The notes under the pieces were generated by a model that had not been told where the DNA came from, made no database searches, and saw only the letters and a program-made list of their open reading frames with translations. Shown in pieces: positions 9,204 to 17,962 of a stretch of 64,000 nucleotides of DNA (the first letter of the stretch is position 1; every line of letters begins with the position of its first letter). Made by a program: the position numbers and the translations under genes. Source of the stretch: Bacillus sp. FJAT-45037 (GTDB lineage Bacteria > Bacillota > Bacilli > Bacillales > Bacillaceae_D); contig NZ_KZ454938.1 of the NCBI RefSeq assembly GCF_002797325.1, forward strand, positions 1,252,267 to 1,316,266, in the 5' to 3' direction.

Positions 9204-9400
9204 GGCCTGGCTAACCCCATTACAATCCTGCTTTTATATAGTAGGAAGCTCATAAAAATAAAAGTAGTAATATATTTTTATAAAAAAACATTATCAAAAG
9301 CATATAAAATGTATAATTATGCATAAAAAACTTTCTGATATACATACATATTCTTTGGAATGGTAAGATTTTATTCTATAAAAAACGCAAGAAGCCTTAA

Positions 9401-9414
9401 AGTAAGCGTTTTCA
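9401..9414 (+). promoter_or_regulatory. CRE-like CcpA site upstream of the gltA promoter
   Basis: AGTAAGCGTTTTCA matches the CRE consensus TGWAARCGYTWNCW at every position except the first. It lies 24 bases upstream of the -35 box, a position typical for activation rather than blockage. Carbon-dependent control of glutamate synthase would make sense because it needs 2-oxoglutarate. Binding is inferred. Confidence 0.5.
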
Positions 9415-9438
9415 TTTAAAAAGTCAATTAATAGGAAT

Positions 9439-9467
9439 TTGCCGAAATGTCAGAAAAATGATATGAT
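9439..9467 (+). promoter_or_regulatory. Sigma-A promoter of gltA
   Basis: TTGCCG (9439-9444), a 17-base spacer and TATGAT (9462-9467). The predicted start near 9474 gives a leader of about 60 bases. Confidence 0.65.
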
Positions 9468-9532
9468 CTTGTATATTAGCTCAAATGAATTTTGGGGAGA
9501 GTTGATTGATTTTACTTTTTGGAGAAAGGTTG

Positions 9533-12500
9533 ATGCTCATGCAGAACGCTAGATATCCTAAAAAACAAGGCCTTTATGATCCTCAATTTGAACACGATAA
9601 TTGTGGTATCGGTTTTTTGGCACATATAAAAGGTCAACGATCACATAAAGTCGTTGTAGATGCACTTCAAATTCTGCGGAATTTAGAGCATCGCGGAGGA
9701 CAAGGTGACGAAGTGAATACTGGTGACGGGGCAGGGATATTACTACAACTTCCTCACCGATTCTTAAAAAAGGTATGTGAAGCAGATGGAATGTCACTAC
9801 CTGAAGAAGGGTACTACGGCGTCGGGATGCTGTTTTTGCCACAAGACGAACAATTACGCGAGCATTGTGAAAGAGAAGTCATTACTAAAGTGAAAGATGA
9901 AGGTTTGACTCCTCTAGGCTGGCGTACTGTTCCAGTGGACGATTCAATGCTTGGCAATGCGGCAAAAACAGCCATGCCATATATTCGTCAACTTTTCATT
10001 AAGAGAGATGAAAGTTGTACGGATATTCTTCAGTTTGAACGTAAATTATATGTAGTTAGAAAACTTGCTGAAAACGAACTTGCCAAGCAAATGCCTATTG
10101 ATCAATCGTTCTATTTTGCAAGTTTATCAAGTAGAACTATTGTCTATAAGGGAATGTTAACGACCGAACAAGTAAATCAATTTTATTTTGATTTATGCGA
10201 TGAGGATTTTGATACAGCCATTGCTCTTGTTCATTCACGCTTCTCAACAAATACTTTCCCAAGCTGGGAGAGAGCTCACCCGAACCGTTACATGATTCAT
10301 AATGGGGAAATCAATACGTTAACAGGAAATGTGAACTGGATGCATGCGCGTGAAGCGATGTTTAAATCGTCCATGTTTGGTTCAGACCTTGATAAAATAC
10401 ATCCAATTGTTGACCAAAGTGGAAGCGATTCCTCGATGTTTGACAATACGTTAGAATTTTTATCGCTTGCTGGGCGTGAAATGGCTCATGCTGCGATGAT
10501 GATGATTCCGGAACCTTGGCAGAATGATCCACATATGAGTCCTGAGAAAAAAGCATTTTACCAATTTCATAGTACATTAATGGAGCCATGGGACGGACCG
10601 ACTGCGATCTCTTTCACTGATGGAACGAAAATCGGTGCCTGTCTTGATCGTAACGGATTACGACCTGCTCGTTATTATGTTACAAAAGATGATTACATTG
10701 TCATGTCATCAGAAGTAGGGGTACTAGATATTGACCCGGCGAATGTCCTTTATAAAGAACGTCTTCACCCAGGTCAAATGCTCCTTGTTGATACGGCGGA
10801 AGGTCGCATTATTCCAGATGAAGAAATTAAACATCAAATCGCGACAGAATATCCATACGAGGAGTGGGTGGGTGAACACTACATCCAACTTGAAGATGTA
10901 TTAGAAACAGCACATGTTCAAGGTTCTGATTTTCCGAATTTGTTGGAACGTCAACTGGCATTTGGCTACACATATGAAGAGTTGTCCAAAGTGATCCAAT
11001 CTATGGTCACAGAGGGTGTTGATCCTGTTGGTTCAATGGGGTATGATTCACCGCTTGCCGTGTTATCAAAGCGTTCTCAATTATTGTATAACTATTTCAA
11101 ACAATTGTTCGCTCAAGTAACGAACCCTGCGATTGACTCGATTCGAGAAGAGATCGTAACCTCGTATGGAACGACAATCGGAGCTGAACGTAACTTATTA
11201 GAGCCAGACCCAGAAAGCAGTCGTCATATTCATTTGCCATATCCGATTTTAAACAATGAGGAATTAGCAAAATTACGACACAATAAACTTAATGACTTTA
11301 AAGCTGTGACATTACCAATTTTATTTAAATCTGACCATGCGTCTAACAACCTTGAAAATGCGTTAAATGACTTATTTAAACAAGCTGATTTAGCGATAGA
11401 GAACGGTACGACTTTATTGATTTTAAGTGATCGATTGATGGACCGTGAGAATGCAGCGATTCCTGCTTTATTAGCTGTTTCAGGTTTACATCATCATTTA
11501 ATTCGTCAAGGTACGCGTACGAAGGTTAGTATTTTAGTAGAATCAGGTGAGCCAAGAGAAGTTCATCATCATGCAGTATTGCTAGGATATGGTGCAGAAG
11601 CTATTAATCCTTATTTAGTGTTTGATTCCATTGATAAGAGCATTCATGATGGGATTTTAGAAGGATACTCTTATATCGAAGCGGTGAACCGTTACGTTGT
11701 TGCTGCGACAAAAGGAATTATGAAAGTTCTTTCTAAGATGGGGATATCTACGATACAAAGTTATCGCGGAGCCCAAATATTTGAAGCTGTCGGTATTGAT
11801 TCAAGTGTAGTAGATCGCTACTTCACATGGACAACATCACGCATTGGTGGTGTGACTTTAGATGTCATAGCCGAAGAAGTATTGATGAGACATGATCGTG
11901 CTTATTCTGAACAAGAAGGCTTAGATCGCACACTTGATGCTGGAGATGATTTACAATGGCGTCGAAATGGTGAGCCACATCAATACAATCCACATACAAT
12001 TCATATGCTTCAACACGCTTGTCGGAGTGGGAAGTATGATTTATTTAAAAAGTATTCTCAAGCTATTGATGAACAAACAAAAGAACAAACGACATTACGT
12101 GGTTTGTTGAAGTTTAAAGAGCAAGTAGCTATCCCTGTCGAAGAAGTTGAGCCAGTTGAAAATATTGTTAAGCGTTTCAGAACAGGAGCTATGTCCTTTG
12201 GGTCGATTTCAAAAGAGGCGCATGAAACACTAGCCATTGCGATGAATCGTATTGGTGCGAAGAGTAACACCGGTGAAGGCGGAGAAGACCCAAGACGATT
12301 CACAGAAGATGAGAATGGCGATCTGCGACGTAGTGCAATTAAACAAGTGGCATCTGGAAGGTTCGGTGTGACAAGTCATTACTTGGTGAATGCCGATGAA
12401 ATTCAAATTAAAGTTGCACAAGGGGCAAAACCAGGAGAAGGCGGTCAATTACCAGGGAATAAAGTGTATCCTTGGGTGGCTGAAGTTCGAGGTTCGACAC

Positions 12501-14125
12501 CAGGAGTCGGTTTAATTTCACCACCTCCACATCATGACATTTACTCGATTGAGGATTTAGCTGAGTTGATTCATGATTTGAAAAATGCGAATCCACAGGC
12601 GAAAATCAGTGTTAAACTAGTCGCTGGAACAGGTGTCGGAACGATTGCAGCGGGTGTCGCTAAAGGCCGAGCTGATGGAATTGTAATAAGCGGATACGAC
12701 GGGGGAACAGGTGCTGCTGCTAGAACAAGCATTAAGCATACCGGTCTTCCATGGGAAATTGGTCTTGCAGAAACCCATCAAACACTCGTATTAAATAATT
12801 TGCGAGATCGAGTCACGTTAGAAACAGACGGAAAGCTAATGACTGGTAGAGATGTGGTGATCGCAGCTTTACTTGGAGCAGAAGAATATGCTTTTTCAAC
12901 AGCACCTCTCGTAGTGTTAGGTTGTATTGTGATGAGAGTATGTCATTTAGATACATGTCCTGTAGGAATTGCGACTCAAAACCCAGAGCTAAGAAAGAAA
13001 TATATGGGTGAAGCTGATCATGTCGTCAACTTTATGACCTTTATTGCTGAAGAAATTCGTGAGCTAATGGCGGAGTTAGGAATAAAGAAGCTGGACGATT
13101 TAATTGGACGTACGGATCTACTTGAAACCAATGACAAGATCGAGAATTGGAAAGCCAAACATATTGATTTGACTGGTCTTCTATTCCTACCAACAGAAGG
13201 AAAAAGTCGATATTGTACAAAATCACAAGATCATCAATTGGAGCAATCATTAGATGCGCGTGAACTACTAAAGGCATCACAGCCAGCTATATACGAAGGA
13301 AAGAAAGTAACAGGATCATTCAAGATTAATAACGTTGATCGAGTAGTAGGTACGATCGTTGGAAGCGAGATTAGTAAGCGCTTCGGTGCAGAAGGACTTC
13401 CTCATGATTCCATTCAATTTGATTTCGCAGGTTCAGCTGGTCAAAGCTTCGGCGCATTTGTGCCAAAAGGAATGACATTAAAGCTTTCTGGGGATGCAAA
13501 TGATTATATTGGAAAAGGATTATCAGGAGGGAAACTAATTGTTCAACCACCTGAAGAGGCGAGCTATCTTGCAGAAGAGAACATTATTATCGGAAACACA
13601 GCGTTTTACGGAGCGACTTCTGGAGAAGCGTATATTCGTGGAAATGCAGGTGAGCGATTTGCTGTTCGTAATTCTGGAGCACAAGTCGTCGTAGAAGGAG
13701 TAGGAGATCACGGACTGGAATATATGACTGGTGGAATAGTTGTCAATTTAGGTTCGGTAGGAAAAAACTTTGCTGCAGGAATGAGTGGTGGTGTGGCATT
13801 TGTTCTAGATGAAAAAGGTATTTTTCCTACGAAGTGTAATCTTGAGATGGTTCATCTTGAGACACTCTCTAATCCTGTAGATGTCGCTACATTGAAATCA
13901 ATGATTGAAAATCACTTAATCTACACAAACAGTGAACAAGCCAAAAAGATACTATCTAATTGGGAATTGTATGCTACGAGTTTCGTTAAAGTTATCCCGA
14001 AAGATTATAAGAGAATGCTAGAAGCGATTGAACGTGTGAAAAGTGAAGGGTTATCTGATCGTGACGCAGTAATGGTCGCATTTGATGAAAACAAAAGCGA
14101 TAAGTCTCGTGTAGCTGGTAAATAA
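9533..14125 (+). CDS. gltA: Glutamate synthase (NADPH) large subunit
   Basis: About 1530 residues, the normal size. It contains the class II glutamine amidotransferase domain (EHDNCGIGF with the nucleophile Cys exposed after cleavage of a short propeptide; [34 protein letters not shown]), the central domain, the FMN-binding domain ([20 protein letters not shown]), the 3Fe-4S cysteines ([15 protein letters not shown]) and the C-terminal beta-helix of glycine-rich repeats. It transfers the amide N of glutamine to 2-oxoglutarate in the cytoplasm together with GltB. ATG 9533 follows GGAGAAAGG; the upstream TTG 9506 is less likely. gltB follows after 110 bases. Confidence 0.97.
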   Translation: MLMQNARYPKKQGLYDPQFEHDNCGIGFLAHIKGQRSHKVVVDALQILRNLEHRGGQGDEVNTGDGAGILLQLPHRFLKKVCEADGMSLPEEGYYGVGMLFLPQDEQLREHCEREVITKVKDEGLTPLGWRTVPVDDSMLGNAAKTAMPYIRQLFIKRDESCTDILQFERKLYVVRKLAENELAKQMPIDQSFYFASLSSRTIVYKGMLTTEQVNQFYFDLCDEDFDTAIALVHSRFSTNTFPSWERAHPNRYMIHNGEINTLTGNVNWMHAREAMFKSSMFGSDLDKIHPIVDQSGSDSSMFDNTLEFLSLAGREMAHAAMMMIPEPWQNDPHMSPEKKAFYQFHSTLMEPWDGPTAISFTDGTKIGACLDRNGLRPARYYVTKDDYIVMSSEVGVLDIDPANVLYKERLHPGQMLLVDTAEGRIIPDEEIKHQIATEYPYEEWVGEHYIQLEDVLETAHVQGSDFPNLLERQLAFGYTYEELSKVIQSMVTEGVDPVGSMGYDSPLAVLSKRSQLLYNYFKQLFAQVTNPAIDSIREEIVTSYGTTIGAERNLLEPDPESSRHIHLPYPILNNEELAKLRHNKLNDFKAVTLPILFKSDHASNNLENALNDLFKQADLAIENGTTLLILSDRLMDRENAAIPALLAVSGLHHHLIRQGTRTKVSILVESGEPREVHHHAVLLGYGAEAINPYLVFDSIDKSIHDGILEGYSYIEAVNRYVVAATKGIMKVLSKMGISTIQSYRGAQIFEAVGIDSSVVDRYFTWTTSRIGGVTLDVIAEEVLMRHDRAYSEQEGLDRTLDAGDDLQWRRNGEPHQYNPHTIHMLQHACRSGKYDLFKKYSQAIDEQTKEQTTLRGLLKFKEQVAIPVEEVEPVENIVKRFRTGAMSFGSISKEAHETLAIAMNRIGAKSNTGEGGEDPRRFTEDENGDLRRSAIKQVASGRFGVTSHYLVNADEIQIKVAQGAKPGEGGQLPGNKVYPWVAEVRGSTPGVGLISPPPHHDIYSIEDLAELIHDLKNANPQAKISVKLVAGTGVGTIAAGVAKGRADGIVISGYDGGTGAAARTSIKHTGLPWEIGLAETHQTLVLNNLRDRVTLETDGKLMTGRDVVIAALLGAEEYAFSTAPLVVLGCIVMRVCHLDTCPVGIATQNPELRKKYMGEADHVVNFMTFIAEEIRELMAELGIKKLDDLIGRTDLLETNDKIENWKAKHIDLTGLLFLPTEGKSRYCTKSQDHQLEQSLDARELLKASQPAIYEGKKVTGSFKINNVDRVVGTIVGSEISKRFGAEGLPHDSIQFDFAGSAGQSFGAFVPKGMTLKLSGDANDYIGKGLSGGKLIVQPPEEASYLAEENIIIGNTAFYGATSGEAYIRGNAGERFAVRNSGAQVVVEGVGDHGLEYMTGGIVVNLGSVGKNFAAGMSGGVAFVLDEKGIFPTKCNLEMVHLETLSNPVDVATLKSMIENHLIYTNSEQAKKILSNWELYATSFVKVIPKDYKRMLEAIERVKSEGLSDRDAVMVAFDENKSDKSRVAGK

Positions 14126-14133
14126 ATTAATGG

Positions 14134-14172
14134 ATGTACTAGAGTGCTACCCGCTCTCTAGTACGTCGTTTT
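14134..14172 (+). terminator. Hairpin between gltA and gltB (possible attenuator or mRNA-stability element)
   Basis: GTACTAGAG (14136-14144) pairs perfectly with CTCTAGTAC (14156-14164), extended by one more pair and a wobble, followed by CGTTTT. The T-tract is short, so partial termination or protection of the gltA 3' end is as likely as full termination. It could set the gltA:gltB ratio. Confidence 0.55.
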
Positions 14173-14235
14173 ATCTCATTTTATGAAGAATATTGCAAAT
14201 AAGAGTTGAAAATGATTGTAGTTTGGAGTGATTTG

Positions 14236-15723
14236 ATGGGGAAGCCAACTGGTTTTATAGAGTACCAAAGAGAGAACCCAGTAAAAAAAGATCCATTTGA
14301 AAGAACAAAAAACTGGCAAGAGTTTCAAATATTAATGCCAGAAGCAAAATTGCAAGAACAAGGTGCTCGCTGTATGGACTGTGGGGTACCCTTTTGCCAA
14401 GCGGGAACATCAATGCCTGGTTCTTCTGATATTGGTTGCCCAGTCTATAATTTGATTCCAGAATGGAACGATTTAGTGTACCGTGGAAAATGGCGCGAAG
14501 CACTAGATCGTCTCCATAAAACAAATAATTTTCCAGAGTTTACAGGCCGAGTCTGTCCTGCACCTTGTGAAGGGTCCTGTACAGTAGCTATTAGTGATGA
14601 CCCAGTTTCAATTAAAAGTATTGAATATCACATTGTTGAACGTGGATTTCAAGAGGGATGGATTACTGCAAATCCACCAAAAAAGAGAACAGGTAAGAAG
14701 GTTGCTGTTGTTGGATCTGGTCCAGCGGGTCTAGCAGCCGCTGCTCAGTTGAATAAAGCAGGCCATCTAGTTACTGTTTTTGAACGAGAAGATCGAATTG
14801 GTGGCTTGCTAACGTACGGAATTCCAGATGTGAAGTTAGCGTACCAAGTCGTAGAACGTCGCGTGAAGATTCTTGAAGAAGAAGGCGTGACATTTAAAGC
14901 AAACACAACAATTGGAGTTGATATCACCTCAGCTCAACTTGAACAAGAGTTTGACTCAGTCATTCTTTGTACAGGTGCAACAAAGCCTCGCGAAGTAGAA
15001 GTGGAAGGTCATTCATTAAGTGGCATTCATTTTGCGATGGACTTTCTAACAGCAAACACTAAAAGTCTATTAAACTCTGACCATGAAGATGGGCAGTTTA
15101 TCTCAGCAAAAGATCAACATGTAATTGTGATCGGTGGTGGAGATACGGGGGCAGACTGTATCACGACATCAGTTCGTCACGGGGCTGCATCGATTACACA
15201 ATTTGATATTAATCGTCAGAAAGACCCAATTCGTCAACTAGATAACCCATGGCCACTTTATCCTTATGTTTATCAAATGGAAGACGGGCATAAAGAAGCG
15301 AAAGCAGTTTATGGAGAAGATCCTCGTGCTTATCAATTAATGACAACGAAATTTGTTGGAGATGAAACGGGTGTGGTGAAAGAACTTCATACGATTGCTG
15401 TTGAAACAACGATCCAAGAAGATGGCGTGAAGGTTCGTACACCTATTGCAGGAAGCGAAAAAGTTTGGAAAGCAGACCTCATTCTGTTAGCGGTCGGTTT
15501 TACCGGACCAGAACAAGAGCTGATCGAACAAATGAATATTGCTACAACACAAAGACAAACGGTGAAGGCCGATTATGGATCCTATGCGACATCAAAACCA
15601 GGCATATTTGCAGCAGGTGATAATCGTCGAGGACAAAGTTTGGTCGTTTGGGCGATTCATGAAGGTCGAGAAGCTGCGAGAGAATGTGATCGTTACTTAA
15701 TGGGAAGTTCGAACTTACCATAA
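14236..15723 (+). CDS. gltB: Glutamate synthase small subunit
   Basis: About 495 residues, close to B. subtilis GltB (the GltD-type beta subunit). It has the N-terminal 4Fe-4S cysteines (CMDCGVPFCQ near residue 40; GRVCPAPCEGSC near 105), an FAD-binding GSGPAGLAAAAQL (about residue 160), an NADPH-binding VIGGGDTGADC (about 300) and the closing FAD motif AAGDNRRGQSLVVWAI. It passes electrons from NADPH to GltA. ATG 14236 follows GGAGTG and is preferred to ATG 14206, which has no ribosome binding site. Confidence 0.96.
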   Translation: MGKPTGFIEYQRENPVKKDPFERTKNWQEFQILMPEAKLQEQGARCMDCGVPFCQAGTSMPGSSDIGCPVYNLIPEWNDLVYRGKWREALDRLHKTNNFPEFTGRVCPAPCEGSCTVAISDDPVSIKSIEYHIVERGFQEGWITANPPKKRTGKKVAVVGSGPAGLAAAAQLNKAGHLVTVFEREDRIGGLLTYGIPDVKLAYQVVERRVKILEEEGVTFKANTTIGVDITSAQLEQEFDSVILCTGATKPREVEVEGHSLSGIHFAMDFLTANTKSLLNSDHEDGQFISAKDQHVIVIGGGDTGADCITTSVRHGAASITQFDINRQKDPIRQLDNPWPLYPYVYQMEDGHKEAKAVYGEDPRAYQLMTTKFVGDETGVVKELHTIAVETTIQEDGVKVRTPIAGSEKVWKADLILLAVGFTGPEQELIEQMNIATTQRQTVKADYGSYATSKPGIFAAGDNRRGQSLVVWAIHEGREAARECDRYLMGSSNLP

Positions 15724-15758
15724 AAACACACAATATTTTCATTATTTATTCATAGCGT

Positions 15759-15808
15759 TTTCATAGTTTTCATGAGAAAATAAGATAGAGTAAACTGAAA
15801 CTATGAAA
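15759..15808 (+). promoter_or_regulatory. Inverted repeat that could cover the ypjP ribosome binding site
   Basis: TTTCATAGTTT (15759-15769) and AAACTATGAAA (15798-15808) are perfect complements 28 bases apart, and the second arm overlaps the AAAGGG ribosome binding site. If transcribed, the RNA could hide the start. Whether the promoter is upstream of both arms is not known. Confidence 0.3.
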
Positions 15809-15821
15809 GGGCGTGTGTACA

Positions 15822-16472
15822 ATGATGCCATGGGTAAAACATGGACTTGTTATCTCATCAGCCCTCCTGACACTAGGACTATTTGTTCCACCAAATGAAT
15901 ACGTCAAAGATGTGCAAGCTCAAGCACCTTCTAAGTCTTTAGGAGAGCGTAGTGAAAACCCACAAGTTTATAAAGTAGATGAAGAAAGTTATGAACTCTA
16001 CCACGATGTATTGCCATATAGTACCGACCACTATATTCATCGTGATCAATCATCGGCATTAGTCTTCACCGATTATGTCATGAATTATGCGCACGATATG
16101 AGTATGTTGAAGTTCGGAGCATCGATCGCAGAAAAAATTGAACGTCCTTTTACTTCGGATATTTTGCCGCAATTAAAAGATGTTTTGAATGAAACAACTA
16201 GTAAATTATCACAGGTAGAATGGGAACAAATGAAGTTATCTAAGCATCCTGCCTCAGGTCAAGGTGAGAAGATTTTGCACTTATATAATCAAGAAAGTGG
16301 AGAAGACTTATTGCGTTTCCATGTAAGACGAGATCATCCACCAAAACAAGGATATACGTTTAACTTTCATTACCATACCCATATCGACCATTTTGAGAAG
16401 CATCATGATCTTGGATCGATTTATTGGGGTAAGGATCAACCACCGAATTGGATGTCAGAAAACCGTGTCTAA
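15822..16472 (+). CDS. ypjP: YpjP family secreted/membrane-anchored protein
   Basis: About 216 residues. A hydrophobic N-terminal segment (VISSALLTLGLFVPP) ending near AQA suggests a signal peptide or anchor. The C-terminal half has the strongly conserved YpjP stretch: GEDLLRFHVRRDHPP, then FNFHYHTHID, GSIYW and PPNWMS. Function is unknown in B. subtilis. ATG 15822 is preferred to GTG 15813, which touches the AAAGGG at 15806-15811. The terminator stem begins in its last codons. Confidence 0.85.
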   Translation: MMPWVKHGLVISSALLTLGLFVPPNEYVKDVQAQAPSKSLGERSENPQVYKVDEESYELYHDVLPYSTDHYIHRDQSSALVFTDYVMNYAHDMSMLKFGASIAEKIERPFTSDILPQLKDVLNETTSKLSQVEWEQMKLSKHPASGQGEKILHLYNQESGEDLLRFHVRRDHPPKQGYTFNFHYHTHIDHFEKHHDLGSIYWGKDQPPNWMSENRV

Positions 16473-16490
16473 AAGCAGACACGGTTTTTT
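16461..16490 (+). terminator. Terminator of ypjP
   Basis: AACCGTGTCT (16461-16470) and AGACACGGTT (16477-16486) form a 10-bp perfect stem, continuing into a T-run to 16490. The ypjP stop codon lies at the loop. Confidence 0.85.
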
Positions 16491-16510
16491 GTAAAATGAG
16501 CATTTATTCA

Positions 16511-16539
16511 CTGACAACGTAGAAAAAATATGCTAAAGT
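16511..16539 (+). promoter_or_regulatory. Candidate sigma-A promoter for the small membrane gene group
   Basis: CTGACA (16511-16516), a 17-base spacer ending TGC, and TAAAGT (16534-16539), right after the ypjP terminator and about 90 bases before the next gene. Confidence 0.45.
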
Positions 16540-16627
16540 GTAACTATAGATGCAGACCATTTAGTCTAATTTCTCACTTAGTTAAGTTATATATAGATCA
16601 GTTCGCAGGAGAAATGAGTGATGTGTA

Positions 16628-17014
16628 GTGGGGAAGCAAGTGTTAATTATTGGATTAGCCGTATTTATGTTTATTAGCGTTTGGATGGTTGTATTTATTC
16701 AATTTAATCAGACCGATGAGGAAGCAGTTACTTATACTCCGACAGTTTTAGAGATGTCTGTGGAAAATGAACGAGCATTTCCATTACCTGAATCGATTGA
16801 TTCCGAAGAGAGTCAATTAGAGACTATTGCAGAAGAAGAAAATTCTGTAGTATTTCTAGAAGAAGGTCAATTGCAAGACGTTCCTCCTACAACTTTACCT
16901 GATGGACAAGACAATCAAGGGCTTATTGATTTGCGCAATTTTGATTTTAGTGATATCTCTACACCAGATGGGGTTCCTATTGAAGGGATCTTAAAAAAAC
17001 TACAACTAAATTAA
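16628..17014 (+). CDS. Hypothetical single-pass membrane protein with an acidic outer part
   Basis: 128 residues. Residues 5-27 (VLIIGLAVFMFISVWMVVF) are one membrane segment; the rest is acidic (VENERAFPLPESIDSEESQLE) and Pro/Gly-containing, probably outside the membrane. The start is GTG 16628; the nearest ribosome binding site (AGGAGA) is about 14 bases away, so initiation may be weak or the start may differ. No family recognised. Confidence 0.55.
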   Translation: MGKQVLIIGLAVFMFISVWMVVFIQFNQTDEEAVTYTPTVLEMSVENERAFPLPESIDSEESQLETIAEEENSVVFLEEGQLQDVPPTTLPDGQDNQGLIDLRNFDFSDISTPDGVPIEGILKKLQLN

Positions 17015-17111
17015 TATATTCATCAATTTTTCAGAATTTCCTTCTCATCTTTTACATACTTTTGGTACGATAGAATGGTAACCAAAGTGGAAGATGAGAG
17101 GGGTTTTTTTT

Positions 17112-17363
17112 ATGGAAGCAAAACAAGATTCTGCCTCAAGCCCTTCGTGGGTCAAATGGCTGATTCGAGTGGTGTTAGGATATGTTGCTTTACTTGCCCT
17201 TATTTTAGCGGTAACAATTCTTGTCATTTTAATTACATTCACATTAATTGTAATTGATGGAGTAACGGAATCGACACATCTCGGACAATTCTCAGAGCAT
17301 TATCTAGTGCCAGTATCAGAGTTCATGTGGAAACTCTTTACATGGCTAATTCCAGGATTGTAA
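17112..17363 (+). CDS. Small membrane protein
   Basis: 83 residues with a hydrophobic core (VVLGYVALLALILAVTILVI and neighbouring residues, about 20-55) that can form one long or two short membrane segments. ATG 17112 follows AGAGGGG at the proper distance; the in-frame codons upstream are not needed. It lies 7 bases before the next small membrane gene and upstream of kapB, so the group is probably one operon. No named family recognised. Confidence 0.6.
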   Translation: MEAKQDSASSPSWVKWLIRVVLGYVALLALILAVTILVILITFTLIVIDGVTESTHLGQFSEHYLVPVSEFMWKLFTWLIPGL

Positions 17364-17370
17364 GGAGGTA

Positions 17371-17559
17371 ATGATGGAAGAAGGTTTAATATTTGTGCTA
17401 TTTGCAGTCTTGTTCTTCTTTTTAACAGGTTTATTTGGAGGGCTTGGCATTTATCATGCTCTAAATAATAATAAAAAGCGTGCTATTTGGTTTATGGCTG
17501 TAGGATTTATGTGTATCATAATCTTTATTGCCTTTTCCTTTATTGGGGCAATGCAATAA
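17371..17559 (+). CDS. Small two-helix membrane protein
   Basis: 62 residues with two membrane segments (LIFVLFAVLFFFLTGLFGGL and IWFMAVGFMCIIIFIAFSF) joined by a short basic loop (NNNKKR). Strong AAGGAGGT precedes ATG 17371/17374. kapB begins 16 bases downstream. Function unknown. Confidence 0.65.
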   Translation: MMEEGLIFVLFAVLFFFLTGLFGGLGIYHALNNNKKRAIWFMAVGFMCIIIFIAFSFIGAMQ

Positions 17560-17575
17560 ATAGAGGGGGTTCATC

Positions 17576-17944
17576 TTGATAATCATTCAAGCAAAATATA
17601 AAACAGGTGTTTACATTGGTGAATTGTTGGAAAAAAGGGAATTAGAGCAAAGAGGTTTATTGAAAGTGTTAGCGGTATTGAAGCATCCAACACAAGGAGA
17701 CTTGCATAATCCTAAGAAAATAGACGTACCGATGTTTCATCAACGTAAAGCTTTGGCTGAATTTGAAAAAACGTGGGTGCCTTTAGCGACAATTAAAACG
17801 TATAAAGATGAAATTCCACCATACAAACAATCATTGCATAATGCGTGGCAAGCAAAATATGATGAATTAGGAGAACAATCATCAGACTTTGCGAAACGCT
17901 CAATTGAACTTTTATTAGAACTGAAAACTGAGTACGGGTTGTAA
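17576..17944 (+). CDS. kapB: KapB, kinase-associated protein B
   Basis: 122 residues matching B. subtilis KapB along its length: YKTGVYIGEL, KVLAVLKHPTQGDLHNP, VPMFHQRKAL and the C-terminal FAKRSIELLLELK. KapB helps activation of Spo0A through the sporulation kinases KinA/KinB. The start is TTG 17576, 6-7 bases after GAGGGGG. The last codons form the left arm of the terminator. Confidence 0.85.
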   Translation: MIIIQAKYKTGVYIGELLEKRELEQRGLLKVLAVLKHPTQGDLHNPKKIDVPMFHQRKALAEFEKTWVPLATIKTYKDEIPPYKQSLHNAWQAKYDELGEQSSDFAKRSIELLLELKTEYGL

Positions 17945-17962
17945 CCCGTACTCGTTTTTTTT
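17930..17962 (+). terminator. Terminator of kapB, shared with the convergent pucR-type gene
   Basis: GAGTACGGG (17930-17938), loop TTGTAA, CCCGTACTC (17945-17953), then GTTTTTTTTT. A textbook intrinsic terminator on the plus strand. Confidence 0.9.

Larger units (their letters stand above)
9204..9532 (+). other. AT-rich intergenic region upstream of gltA
   Basis: About 330 bases without a gene, holding the gltA promoter and a CRE-like site (listed separately). No divergent gltC-type LysR regulator is present here, unlike in B. subtilis. Confidence 0.6.
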
